The notes under the pieces: model-generated
Database searches by the model: none
What the model saw: the letters and a program-made list of their open reading frames with translations, nothing else
What the model was told of the DNA's origin: nothing
Position numbers and translations under genes: made by a program
NCBI RefSeq assembly: GCF_002811955.1
Contig: NZ_NPEF01000035.1
Span: 1 to 22,904 of the forward strand
Reading direction: 5' to 3'
Origin: Leptospira ellisii
Lineage (GTDB): Bacteria; Spirochaetota; Leptospiria; Leptospirales; Leptospiraceae
DNA: 22,904 nt
Shown: piece after piece, positions 12,601 to 19,527 of the stretch
Numbering within the stretch: the stretch's first letter is position 1
Layout of the letters: each line of letters starts with the position of its first letter

Positions 12601-12955
12601 TTTTATCCTCAATTACCGCGAAGTTCCGCCGAAGGATCTGGCTAAAGTTCTTTTTTCCAGATTTAGAGAATCGGAGAATTCGGACGTGATCGTGCGAACC
12701 GCGGAAATGCTGGATCCCGAAACGATCCTGAACTGTTTTCTTTCGATCCACTGGGCGTTTCAAAAGGAAAATAAACTTCCCGAATTGGAGAGTCTCATTG
12801 CTTCCGTATTACAACAAACGGATGTTAGGCGACCCGAATACGTCCTAATCGCGGCCAATTTGGGCGTCATCCAAGTCCAGAACGCAAATTCGCGGATCGC
12901 ACCTTTGAGTCCTTCCTCGTTTTCGGCCAAATTCACTTTCAGAACGGAAATTTAG
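9683..12955 (+). CDS. Giant helical, TPR-like cytoplasmic protein (probably frameshifted at its 3' end)
   Basis: This 1090-residue protein is not recognised as a known family. It has no signal peptide or membrane helix. Residues about 1-340 seem to form one domain (with a WNGLLFRCSDYEFCNAVANS motif), and an acidic low-complexity linker (about 342-372) separates it from a long, mainly alpha-helical part, which suggests repeat-type (TPR-like) scaffolding. The start is uncertain: ATGs at 9683, 9707 and 9725 are all possible, none with a good ribosome binding site. The last 15 or so codons (PLSPSSFSAKFTFRTEI) look unlike coding sequence of the rest. Reading frame +1 over the same bases gives a clean TPR-type segment (FLVFGQIHFQNGNLERGKEV) that runs on into the following gene at 12970. 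So the stop at 12953-12955 probably results from a frameshift, natural or from assembly. It heads a four- or five-gene block on +. Confidence 0.75.
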   Translation: MHKTENLRMISDLPMIVKPSDWNESDSPAYYREFFRRIDALDFEAAEEFLTSLFENAPRQNKKGRPADFLYPETENEFEESTLFAHYRRMFAQFHFSEPLESRIERILENLEESLEDENEVRAHKFQPWNGLLFRCSDYEFCNAVANSIHFDRDTGQIRPRFGLNHEMIWDSDSYPAGKSSEAYDFVYDLREGEYEIAYEDEIIPGKDLHLHCKLILFAKMIRTIVDSLFYDERFAEIPKAFPFYVLIDSGECYEYSQEPFLFEIRSPIELKSLRENPHFSSHRKSSERETPGSSADEFLFSLDFLEKPETKEYQIILNFLDSNRNWRVWIEKIAEKTVLPAVEQEEKMQSYENPEESSAAEKTASADPQHFTRLFWDLAKLDAAEHEETARRFQTQVLSRRISEFEDDYRIGIPYIQKFTYDFVLSFLTIPETVRGEFLPLIKTALVSFRKHPHPAFAVRAMEIECWLRTSGRNTKHRPQFVIRSGRQFTLEKNDWETKNRHPIFADPPEEYLDRLIDLVGCMPEEFPWFGESWDFIFQNRLLPLAVRAKRCAPAVAEVLERYNRSGFNESCTLHLAPILHAIGCEEVPESVHKLHKINRFYMKEFYDSWSRRVPAERWTEFLDRFRNFPEDFASPQTWEHVLHDSEPGFQVYYENIEELPERNRIFYALLRGLKNEPGPVLTKFSYFYCEKLVDASSKKGERFFQTVSEITELLNLLRDEGETDDKRRFVYECGISAKAVEVFLENKSETGEILKRTLIAVPDNGLLYFLKVNLAENEEGLKGAIRELGSVLPILWKDDFVMRKAFFLYLLSPERDWDSLSPGSLYSFYKKAKTLFQNEFFTDGKFSGKLESFRFDPFSNILKNEYSKINVESQKRFIENGTAEFEILEKTDSFSDNELAAFLKPENSSLNFLVASRLVKNSRVFSAELLRTLDWETSAASALPLLKLFFQDSALKEKLFANPVFQKFLPYFILNYREVPPKDLAKVLFSRFRESENSDVIVRTAEMLDPETILNCFLSIHWAFQKENKLPELESLIASVLQQTDVRRPEYVLIAANLGVIQVQNANSRIAPLSPSSFSAKFTFRTEI

Positions 12956-12969
12956 AAAGGGGGAAGGAG

Positions 12970-13293
12970 GTGTTCGACTCCCTATTCTCCAAGGACTGGA
13001 GCCGCTTCGAATATCGACGAGATTCGTCCTACGATTACGAGGATCGAGTATCGGGCGGCGATCTGAACGAACAATATTCGATCGCCTTTCGAAAGTATTA
13101 CGCGATGGCGAAATTCAACGCCGCCTGTCTTTATTCCAAACTCAGGGAGCCGGAAACGAGCGTCTCCCATCTAAAGGAAGCCGTCCGTCTGGAACCGGAT
13201 CAATACAACAAGGACAAGATCCTTTCTGAAAGGGATTTCCAACCCCTCAACGAGTCGCAAACCTACAGGGAATTCCTGAATTCGCTGAACTGA
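12970..13293 (+). CDS. TPR-type C-terminal segment, probably the end of the preceding gene
   Basis: The 107-residue reading frame begins at GTG 12970, where AAGGAGG abuts the start codon with almost no spacing, a poor arrangement. The frame is open back to 12829, inside the 1090-residue gene. The protein includes KFNAACLYSKLREPETSV and LKEAVRLEPDQYNKDKI followed by SERDFQPLNESQTYREFL. This is the familiar end of TPR proteins, where the last repeat is followed by a short DxDF/DFxxL helix. Together with the upstream in-frame TPR repeat this suggests it is the C-terminus of the giant protein rather than a separate gene. As a free protein it would be a small TPR remnant. The next gene starts 12 nt downstream. 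Confidence 0.6.
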   Translation: MFDSLFSKDWSRFEYRRDSSYDYEDRVSGGDLNEQYSIAFRKYYAMAKFNAACLYSKLREPETSVSHLKEAVRLEPDQYNKDKILSERDFQPLNESQTYREFLNSLN

Positions 13294-13305
13294 GAGATAA
13301 AAACG

Positions 13306-14352
13306 TTGAATCAACACCTAACACTTATGAATCGAATTCCGCTTTCGAGCGCGGACCGTTTTTTGATCCGCGACCGTTACGCTTTCTTATGCGACATACG
13401 CGGTAACTCGCGGGAAATCCATATTCTCGATCTGGAAAATCCGGAGAAACCTAGACTCGTCAATGCTCTTTCCTTTAGAAATCCTATCGGCTGTCTTTCC
13501 ATCGACGGGAACGTTCTGCTGGCCGGCGAAAACGGAAGGGCCTTACATCGTTTCGATCTGGATGATCCCGCGAATCCGAAACCCTTAGACGTCTATGTGT
13601 TGTTAGGTTACGATCTCCACGATATATGCGGCGTCTCGGGAAAGGTTTTGGCGGCGATGAAATGGGAGGGAATCGGAATGGTGGATCTGGATCGGCCGAA
13701 CGAAATACAACCGATCGAAAAAAACAAACTCGACGGAGGGCTTTTCGAACGTTTGACCCCCTTTCGGGATCGTTTTCTGACGGTCAGTGCGCGCTCCGAC
13801 AATCGATTTTTATACGAAATTTCGTTGAGTAACGGTCTTATGGAGATTATCGATCGAAAGGAATTCCGGAATTTTAAACCGACATCCGTTTTTTCCGCGA
13901 ATTCGGAAATCGTCCTCTACGGAGAAAACGAAAGCGGGGACGGGGAACATCCCTCCGTTCTATTTTTCGACTCCGCCTTTCAGCGATTAGGCGAGCCCGT
14001 CCGTTTGGCACATCGTCCCCGGATTTGTTTTCCGCTTTCCGACGGAAACATACTTTTCGGCTTCGATTCTTCGTATGCGCTTTGGGATCGGAACGGACAT
14101 AAGATCACCCCTCTGTTTCGTCAGTTCGAAGATCGTATTTCGAAGGAATATTCGGAGATTCCGATCGGCTCGTCGCAAAGATACGGGGAGGACGGCGATG
14201 ATTCGGAAAACCGTGATTGTATTCCGAACGAGGCTTCCGATATGGAATTCCGATCCGCGTGTAAAAAGGGAGATTTCCTATTCGCCACGCATGATTCTCA
14301 ATTTCTTTCCTTTCGGATAGCCGCTGATTCCGTATTTCGGAAAATTGTGTAG
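13306..14352 (+). CDS. LVIVD-type beta-propeller protein, unknown function
   Basis: The 348-residue protein has several copies of the LVIVD pattern, in which a strand of type IHILDLENPEKPRLV is followed by a strand-turn unit. Such repeats are seen at about residues 35-60, 75-95 and 115-140. The pattern forms six- or seven-bladed beta-propellers and is common in uncharacterised bacterial proteins. No signal peptide is seen, so it is likely cytoplasmic. The start is TTG at 13306, with GAGAG 9 nt upstream; ATG at 13327 would remove seven residues. It begins 12 nt after the TPR segment and probably shares its transcript. A scaffold or recognition role is likely by fold only. Confidence 0.7.
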   Translation: MNQHLTLMNRIPLSSADRFLIRDRYAFLCDIRGNSREIHILDLENPEKPRLVNALSFRNPIGCLSIDGNVLLAGENGRALHRFDLDDPANPKPLDVYVLLGYDLHDICGVSGKVLAAMKWEGIGMVDLDRPNEIQPIEKNKLDGGLFERLTPFRDRFLTVSARSDNRFLYEISLSNGLMEIIDRKEFRNFKPTSVFSANSEIVLYGENESGDGEHPSVLFFDSAFQRLGEPVRLAHRPRICFPLSDGNILFGFDSSYALWDRNGHKITPLFRQFEDRISKEYSEIPIGSSQRYGEDGDDSENRDCIPNEASDMEFRSACKKGDFLFATHDSQFLSFRIAADSVFRKIV

Positions 14353-14383
14353 CGCGATCCGAAAAATAGAATAAAAACGGAAA

Positions 14384-14421
14384 TTATCGTTTGTTAATTT
14401 TATGGATTATATTTTTATAAA
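14384..14421 (+). promoter_or_regulatory. AT-rich promoter-like region before lipoprotein 1
   Basis: TATATT at 14408-14413 matches a -10 box at five of six positions, with a weak -35 (TTATCG, 14384-14389) at 18 nt. TTTGTTAAT (14390-14398) and TATAAA (14416-14421) recur in the same order before the second lipoprotein (16991-17023). The motif pair is thus conserved between paralogs, although its role is not proven. Confidence 0.35.
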
Positions 14422-14441
14422 TAAGAGGATTTTTGGATAAA

Positions 14442-16841
14442 ATGAAGGCGGCAAAATCTTTCTATTTCCGGTCCCTTCTTTTTCTGGGAATCGTAAGTAT
14501 ACAAGCTTGTATTCCGAAACCGAGCGGAACCTCCTTTATCGATACCGCCATCTTTTCTAACTTTTTTACCTCTTCCCAGACCCCGATCTTTTTGAAAGTG
14601 CGCGTCTCCGGACTTGCAACCGGCGGTTTCTTTACGATTTCCAATCAAAATTCCGAAACCATAACAATTCCCGGAAACGGAGAATTCTCCTTTTCCAAGT
14701 CGCAACCGAAATTCTCCAATTATAGCGTGACCGTCGTTACTCAACCCGTGGTAACTCCCAACCAAACCTGCGCGATCACCAATCCTTCCGGAGTTTTGGA
14801 TCCAAACAATAACCTCGTCGAAATTCAATGTGGAACCCGCTTCTTCAATTTGAGCCTGAACGTATTCGGAATTTCCGCAACGGCCACGGGGAATCTGACC
14901 GCTCGCAACGGAGCCGTGGATACTTTGAACATCGGTTCGGACGGAACCTACACATTCACCGCACAAGTTCCGGATACGGGTACGTATTCGGTTCGAATTC
15001 TTACCAATCCGTTCCGACACAATTGTATCATCGAACCCGTTCCTCCGGGGAGCGGCGTGGTCAGCGGTGCTTCGATTACGCTTAACGTGAATTGTCTCAG
15101 TCTTCTTTCCGCGAATCCTCCGGCGAAAACGGTGCTTTCCTCCGCCCAACCGATTCGGTTTACGTTTTCGAAACCGGTCACTCCGATGAGTTGTAATTTC
15201 ACGGTTCCCACGACTCCCCCTCCCGCCGCGGCCTGTTCCGGAGATTTGAGCGGAGCGGCTGCCGCATTAAACGCGGCGAGTTATATAGGAAATACGGTCA
15301 CGATCAATCCGGATCCCAACTGGCCGGTCGGTTTAAACCAATGTGTTCAATTGACCGGTTGCACCGAAAACGGAACGGGAAGAACATTTCCGATCTCGGC
15401 CCCCGTCCGTTATGCCGTCGCGAATCAGATCAAATACGTTTCTACGGGAGGGGCCGTTGCGGGGACCTGTTCCACCGTGGCGACCGCCTGCGAGAATATT
15501 CAATACGCGACGAACCAATGCAACGGCACTACGCCGTGTTTCGTTCTGGTTTCCCAGGGAGCATATTCGATCACGACCGCCGCAGATAGGATCATATTGG
15601 TGAATCGTCTGCAGCTGTTAGGCGGATTCGATCCTACGTTTACGGACCGGGATCTCGGTCTGTATCCTACGCTGATCAGCGACGATCAAGGCGCGGGAAT
15701 CTGCGGGAATAACTTCGCCGCGACCTGCGCTCCGATCATCGGAAGTTTTCTTACCTTAAACGACGACATACTCATTCAGAATTTTCTGATTCTGACCAAC
15801 GGGAACAATCAGTGGGCTACGGGAATCCATCTGGTGAACGTTACTACCGGCGCGAACGATCTTACGATCAACGAAAACATCATTTTGGGAAGGGATTCCG
15901 CGGCGACGTACAATTTGGGAACGGTACGTTCGGGAATTTCCGCAAGCTCCGTGGGAGGGAATTTCGTCGTCGCCGGAAATTGGATCGCGGGCGGTTCCGG
16001 AAATTCGCATTCCGCCGGTTTGTATTTGTCCAATAACACCCAGGGTTTGATCTACGGAAATTTTCTGAGCGGATCGTCCACGGCGGGAGTGAACCCTACC
16101 CTCGATATGTCCATGGGGATTTACATCAACAATACGATCGTAAACAACACGCAGGCGTTGGTAATCGCGAATAACGTGCTCAATTCCAATTATATCACTT
16201 CGGCCGTTCCGATCAATACGGGCGTTTCCGTAGGGATCAACGCGTTCTCGGTGAATTCCCCGAACATATACGTAATTCATAATACGATTTTCGGAGGTCT
16301 GGGAACGGAGGAATCCTACGGACTCAAACAGGAGGATTTTTCAGTCGCGAATCTGACCTTGAACGTGATCAATAATCAGATTTTCGCAAATCCGTTATCG
16401 AATACGATGAGCACCTGTATTCACGCGGGTAATACAGTGGATCCCGGATCGGATATCCGCGGAAATAACCTGTTCAACTGTCTTCGAAAGGTGGATTCGA
16501 ATCCGGGCCAATACGACATCTGCGGCCCAGGTCCCGGTCCGTTGACGATCGGAGGCTGCACCGTTCCACTCACCACCGCTGCGCAGATGAATTTCGGAGT
16601 CGCGCCGGTATTTGCCGCCGCGACAAGCAACGAGGACGTATTCCGTTTGTCCCCGGCTTCCAAATGTTCTTCGGTTTACGGAGGGGTGGATCCCGGTTTC
16701 GGTTTGCCCCTCTCCCAATTTTATCTTTTGGATAGGATGGGATCTCCGCGCACCTTCGATGGTCCGCCGGCTCCGGTTCCTGTCGGATCCGCAGGATTTT
16801 CGATCGGCGCCTTTGAACAAAACGCGGGTTGTTCCCCTTGA
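14442..16841 (+). CDS. Large lipoprotein with Ig-like and predicted beta-helix domains, paralog 1
   Basis: A signal peptide (MKAAKSFYFRSLLFLGIVS, then IQAC) ends in a lipobox with Cys23, so the protein should be lipid-anchored. ATG 14442 was preferred because it gives a typical signal peptide. TTG 14433 would add three residues and lies closer (3-4 nt) to the GAGGA site at 14425-14429. Two copies of a domain ending in a Cys pair follow (TCAITNPSGV... and HNCIIEPVPPGSGV...VNCLSLL). An Ig-like unit with RFTFSKPVTPMSC comes next, resembling SbsA-type domains. From about residue 330 Asn-rich repeats (IYGNFLSG, ITIN-type, VINNQIFANP) suggest a right-handed beta-helix. Many cysteines occur near the end. 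It is probably a surface or periplasmic protein of adhesive or structural role. About 55-60% identical by eye to the next lipoprotein; 799 residues as called. Function not known. Confidence 0.85.
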   Translation: MKAAKSFYFRSLLFLGIVSIQACIPKPSGTSFIDTAIFSNFFTSSQTPIFLKVRVSGLATGGFFTISNQNSETITIPGNGEFSFSKSQPKFSNYSVTVVTQPVVTPNQTCAITNPSGVLDPNNNLVEIQCGTRFFNLSLNVFGISATATGNLTARNGAVDTLNIGSDGTYTFTAQVPDTGTYSVRILTNPFRHNCIIEPVPPGSGVVSGASITLNVNCLSLLSANPPAKTVLSSAQPIRFTFSKPVTPMSCNFTVPTTPPPAAACSGDLSGAAAALNAASYIGNTVTINPDPNWPVGLNQCVQLTGCTENGTGRTFPISAPVRYAVANQIKYVSTGGAVAGTCSTVATACENIQYATNQCNGTTPCFVLVSQGAYSITTAADRIILVNRLQLLGGFDPTFTDRDLGLYPTLISDDQGAGICGNNFAATCAPIIGSFLTLNDDILIQNFLILTNGNNQWATGIHLVNVTTGANDLTINENIILGRDSAATYNLGTVRSGISASSVGGNFVVAGNWIAGGSGNSHSAGLYLSNNTQGLIYGNFLSGSSTAGVNPTLDMSMGIYINNTIVNNTQALVIANNVLNSNYITSAVPINTGVSVGINAFSVNSPNIYVIHNTIFGGLGTEESYGLKQEDFSVANLTLNVINNQIFANPLSNTMSTCIHAGNTVDPGSDIRGNNLFNCLRKVDSNPGQYDICGPGPGPLTIGGCTVPLTTAAQMNFGVAPVFAAATSNEDVFRLSPASKCSSVYGGVDPGFGLPLSQFYLLDRMGSPRTFDGPPAPVPVGSAGFSIGAFEQNAGCSP

Positions 16842-16903
16842 TCCTATCCCGCATTCGTTTTTCGAAAATTTTCTTACCTTAAAACGACCTTGCTCATTTA
16901 TTT

Positions 16904-16928
16904 CAGAAGTTTCAGAAGGAAACTTCTG
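16904..16928 (+). promoter_or_regulatory. Pair of mutually exclusive hairpins in the leader of lipoprotein 2
   Basis: CAGAAGTTT (16904-16912) pairs perfectly over 9 bp with AAACTTCTG (16920-16928), loop CAGAAGG. The loop itself repeats CAGAAG (16913-16918), which can pair instead with CTTCTG (16923-16928) over 6 bp and a GAAA tetraloop. There is no T-run, so it is not a plain terminator. It may act as a leader structure. Confidence 0.4.
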
Positions 16929-16935
16929 CAAAAAC

Positions 16936-16951
16936 GTGAGAGTTCCCACAG
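16936..16951 (-). repeat. Short intergenic repeat, copy 3 (minus orientation)
   Basis: GTGAGAGTTCCCACAG is, read on the minus strand, CTGTGGGAACTCTCAC. It matches the 9438 copy at all positions of the core and lies between the two lipoprotein genes. Confidence 0.7.
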
Positions 16952-17026
16952 AAAATTCCTGTAAAAAAGCGAGTAAAAACTCACACTCAATTTGTTAATA
17001 AGACAACGATATCGCTTTATAAAAGA

Positions 17027-19435
17027 ATGTATAATTTTTATAAATCCGCAAAAAGAACTCTGCCCTTTTTGTTTTGGATTCCGCTCTCATCCTTATTGAT
17101 TTCCTGCATTCCCAAACCCGCGTCTTCTTCAGCGGTGGATGGAATGATATTTGCGAACTACGTCTTTCAATCCCAAACTCCGATTCCGCTCAAGATTCGG
17201 GTTCAGGGTTTGGCGGCGGGGGCTTCTTTTCAAATCTCGAATCAGGATTCGGAAACTCTATGGATCGATCGAAATGGAGATTTCGAATTTGCCGCTAAAA
17301 AAGCGAAATATTCTCCGTTTACCGTCAACGTCGACGTACAACCGGTTACAACTCCGAGCCAAATCTGCGTGATCACAAATCCGAACGGAATTCTCGATCC
17401 GAACTCGAACCTCGTGGAAATCAACTGTGGAACCCGTTTTTACGACGTGAAGTTGAACGTATTCGGAATTTCTAATTCCGCCACCGGAGCCTTGCGCGTC
17501 CGGAACGGATCCGTTGATACATTAGCCGTCACCGCAGACGGAACTCATACGTTTTCCGCGCAGGTTCCCGATTTGGGAAATTATTCGGTTACGATCCTCT
17601 CCCATCCGAACAAACACCGTTGTACTTTGGAACCGCTTCCTCCGGCTTCGGGAACGATCAACGGCGGCCCGGTGACGCTTAACGTAAACTGTCTGAGTCT
17701 GCTTTCTTCTGTTCCGGCGGACCAAACCGTCCTTACTCCCAATGATACGATTCGTTTTACCTTCTCCAAATCCGTGGAACCTTGGAGCTGTTCCTTTACC
17801 GTGCCCACGCCGGTTCCTCCCGCGGGCGCATGTTCCGCGGATCTTTCCGGGTCGGCCGATCCGATCGCGGCCGCGGATTATTCGGGAGACACCGTCACGG
17901 TCCGCCCGAATCCGAGTTGGCCGACAGGACTCAACCAGTGTATTCAACTTTCTGGATGTAGGGAAGCGGTGACGAATCGCCCGTTCCGCATAACGTCGCC
18001 GACCCGGTTCTCGGTGGGGGCGCAGATCAAATACGTCACGGCGGGCGGCGTTGCTGCGGGAACCTGCGATACGGTCGCAAACGCCTGCTCCGGAATTCAA
18101 TACGCGGTATCGCAATGTAACACGGTATCTCCCTGTTTCGTAATGGTATCCGGAGGAATCTATCCGGTCAACGCGATATCGGATCGCGTGCTCCTGATCG
18201 ACAAACTTCAGCTGTTGGGCGGTTTTAGTTCCGATTTTCAAAATCGGGACATAGACGCGTATCAGACGGTGATTCGGGACGATCTCGGAGCCGGTGGTTG
18301 CGGAAGTTCGGAAGTGACCTCCTGTGCGGCGATTGCCGGAGGAACTATAACAGTAAATTCAAATATTATAATACAAGGATTTACGATCGTGACGAATCCG
18401 TTCAATCCCTGGTCGACGGGAATCTGGCTGGATAACATCAATACGGGGGCGAATTCCCTGATCATCGATAAGAACCGCATTTTAGGTTCGACGAATTCGA
18501 TCTCACCCTACGGTTTATTCATCGTTCGATCCGGAATTTACGTTTCGAACATACGCCCGAATCTGGTCCTCACGGAAAACTACATCGTCGGCGGAAGCGG
18601 CAATTCCCAATCGGTCGGAATCCGAATCCTAAACAATACGGAAGGCGTTTTGAATAAGAATTGGATCAGCGGAGCTTCGCACGTAAACCTCAACGACGGA
18701 TTGGATTTTTCGCTGGCGATCTCCATCAACAACCCTGCGGTGAACACGACCCAATCTTTGAAGATCATCAACAACGTGTTAAACGGTTATCACGAAACGG
18801 CCGCGACGCCGGTTTCGGCGGTGTCGAGCGCCGGGATTCAGGCGCTCGCGATCAATTCATCCAATTTCATACTGATTCATAATACGATCTTCGGAGGAGA
18901 AGGCACTTCTCGTTCGTTCGGAATTCATCACCAGGCAGTCGGAAACTTGAACGTGATCCTACTCAACAATCAGATCGTTTCGAATCCGCTCGCCACGAGT
19001 CGGATTTGCGCGAAATACGACGTGAACCCGGTGAACAATCTTTCGAACATCAACGGAAACAATTTCTTCGGTTGTTCGGTGCCGGTGGAAACTTCCACGA
19101 ATTCCTTTCGAGTTTGCGGGCCCGAGCCCGGCATTCTGCGGGAAGCGTTCGGATGCACGACCCTTCTCACGAACGTTTCCGATGCGAATTTCAACCACGA
19201 TCCGATATTCCGCGCAGCGACAAACGATCAGGACGTTTTTCGATTGGATCAGAATTCGAAGTGCAACTCAGTATACGGAGGATTCGATCCCGGATATCCG
19301 CCGCCCATTCCGCTTTTGTATCAATTCGATCTTTTGGGGAATGCCCGTTCGCAGAATTCGTCCGCTTCGGTGCCGGCAGGTTCGTTCGGATATTCGATCG
19401 GAGCGATGGAATTTGACGGGGTTTGCGATCCGTAA
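17027..19435 (+). CDS. Large lipoprotein with Ig-like and predicted beta-helix domains, paralog 2
   Basis: Its 802 residues have the same plan as the preceding gene, and the two are clearly paralogs from tandem duplication. The signal peptide ends in LISC (Cys27), and both mature proteins begin CIPKP. It has the two Cys-bounded units (ICVITNPNGIL... and RCTLEPLPPASG...), the Ig-like unit (RFTFSKSVEPWSC), and from about residue 320 an Asn-rich body typical of beta-helix proteins (ILIHNTIFGGEG, VILLNNQIVSNP). The C-terminal region with several cysteines (CGPEPG, GCTTLL, SKCNSVYGGFDPGYPPP) is shared. The start is supported by the signal peptide; the ribosome binding site is weak (AAAAGA just before ATG), so initiation may be inefficient. 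Likely exported and lipid-anchored, perhaps at the outer surface. Role inferred from fold only. Confidence 0.85.
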   Translation: MYNFYKSAKRTLPFLFWIPLSSLLISCIPKPASSSAVDGMIFANYVFQSQTPIPLKIRVQGLAAGASFQISNQDSETLWIDRNGDFEFAAKKAKYSPFTVNVDVQPVTTPSQICVITNPNGILDPNSNLVEINCGTRFYDVKLNVFGISNSATGALRVRNGSVDTLAVTADGTHTFSAQVPDLGNYSVTILSHPNKHRCTLEPLPPASGTINGGPVTLNVNCLSLLSSVPADQTVLTPNDTIRFTFSKSVEPWSCSFTVPTPVPPAGACSADLSGSADPIAAADYSGDTVTVRPNPSWPTGLNQCIQLSGCREAVTNRPFRITSPTRFSVGAQIKYVTAGGVAAGTCDTVANACSGIQYAVSQCNTVSPCFVMVSGGIYPVNAISDRVLLIDKLQLLGGFSSDFQNRDIDAYQTVIRDDLGAGGCGSSEVTSCAAIAGGTITVNSNIIIQGFTIVTNPFNPWSTGIWLDNINTGANSLIIDKNRILGSTNSISPYGLFIVRSGIYVSNIRPNLVLTENYIVGGSGNSQSVGIRILNNTEGVLNKNWISGASHVNLNDGLDFSLAISINNPAVNTTQSLKIINNVLNGYHETAATPVSAVSSAGIQALAINSSNFILIHNTIFGGEGTSRSFGIHHQAVGNLNVILLNNQIVSNPLATSRICAKYDVNPVNNLSNINGNNFFGCSVPVETSTNSFRVCGPEPGILREAFGCTTLLTNVSDANFNHDPIFRAATNDQDVFRLDQNSKCNSVYGGFDPGYPPPIPLLYQFDLLGNARSQNSSASVPAGSFGYSIGAMEFDGVCDP

Positions 19436-19449
19436 AAAGCAGTGCTCGT

Positions 19450-19475
19450 GTGTGAGTTCCCGCACGATTCGAACT
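19450..19475 (-). repeat. Short intergenic repeat, copy 4 with TTCGAA flank
   Basis: GTGTGAGTTCCCGCAC (19450-19465) is the minus-strand form of the GTGxGGGAACTCxCAC element. The part 19452-19475 repeats exactly over 24 bp at 19504-19527. Confidence 0.75.
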
Positions 19476-19501
19476 ACAAAACAAAGTCCATCTCGAATAA
19501 C

Positions 19502-19527
19502 GCGTGAGTTCCCGCACGATTCGAACT
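19502..19527 (-). repeat. Short intergenic repeat, copy 5, abutting the dapL stop
   Basis: GCGTGAGTTCCCGCAC followed by GATTCGAACT gives an exact 24-bp match (19504-19527) to copy 4, 52 nt apart. It touches the stop codon of dapL. The region 19436-19526 between the convergent genes has no hairpin with T-run, so no intrinsic terminator was seen. Confidence 0.75.

Noticed and set aside
14415..15149. Long minus-strand reading frame (244 codons) within lipoprotein 1, and a similar one in lipoprotein 2 (17522-18241)
   Set aside because: They mirror the codon bias of the sense genes and have low-complexity Arg/Gly-rich products; the sense genes have signal peptides and domain structure.
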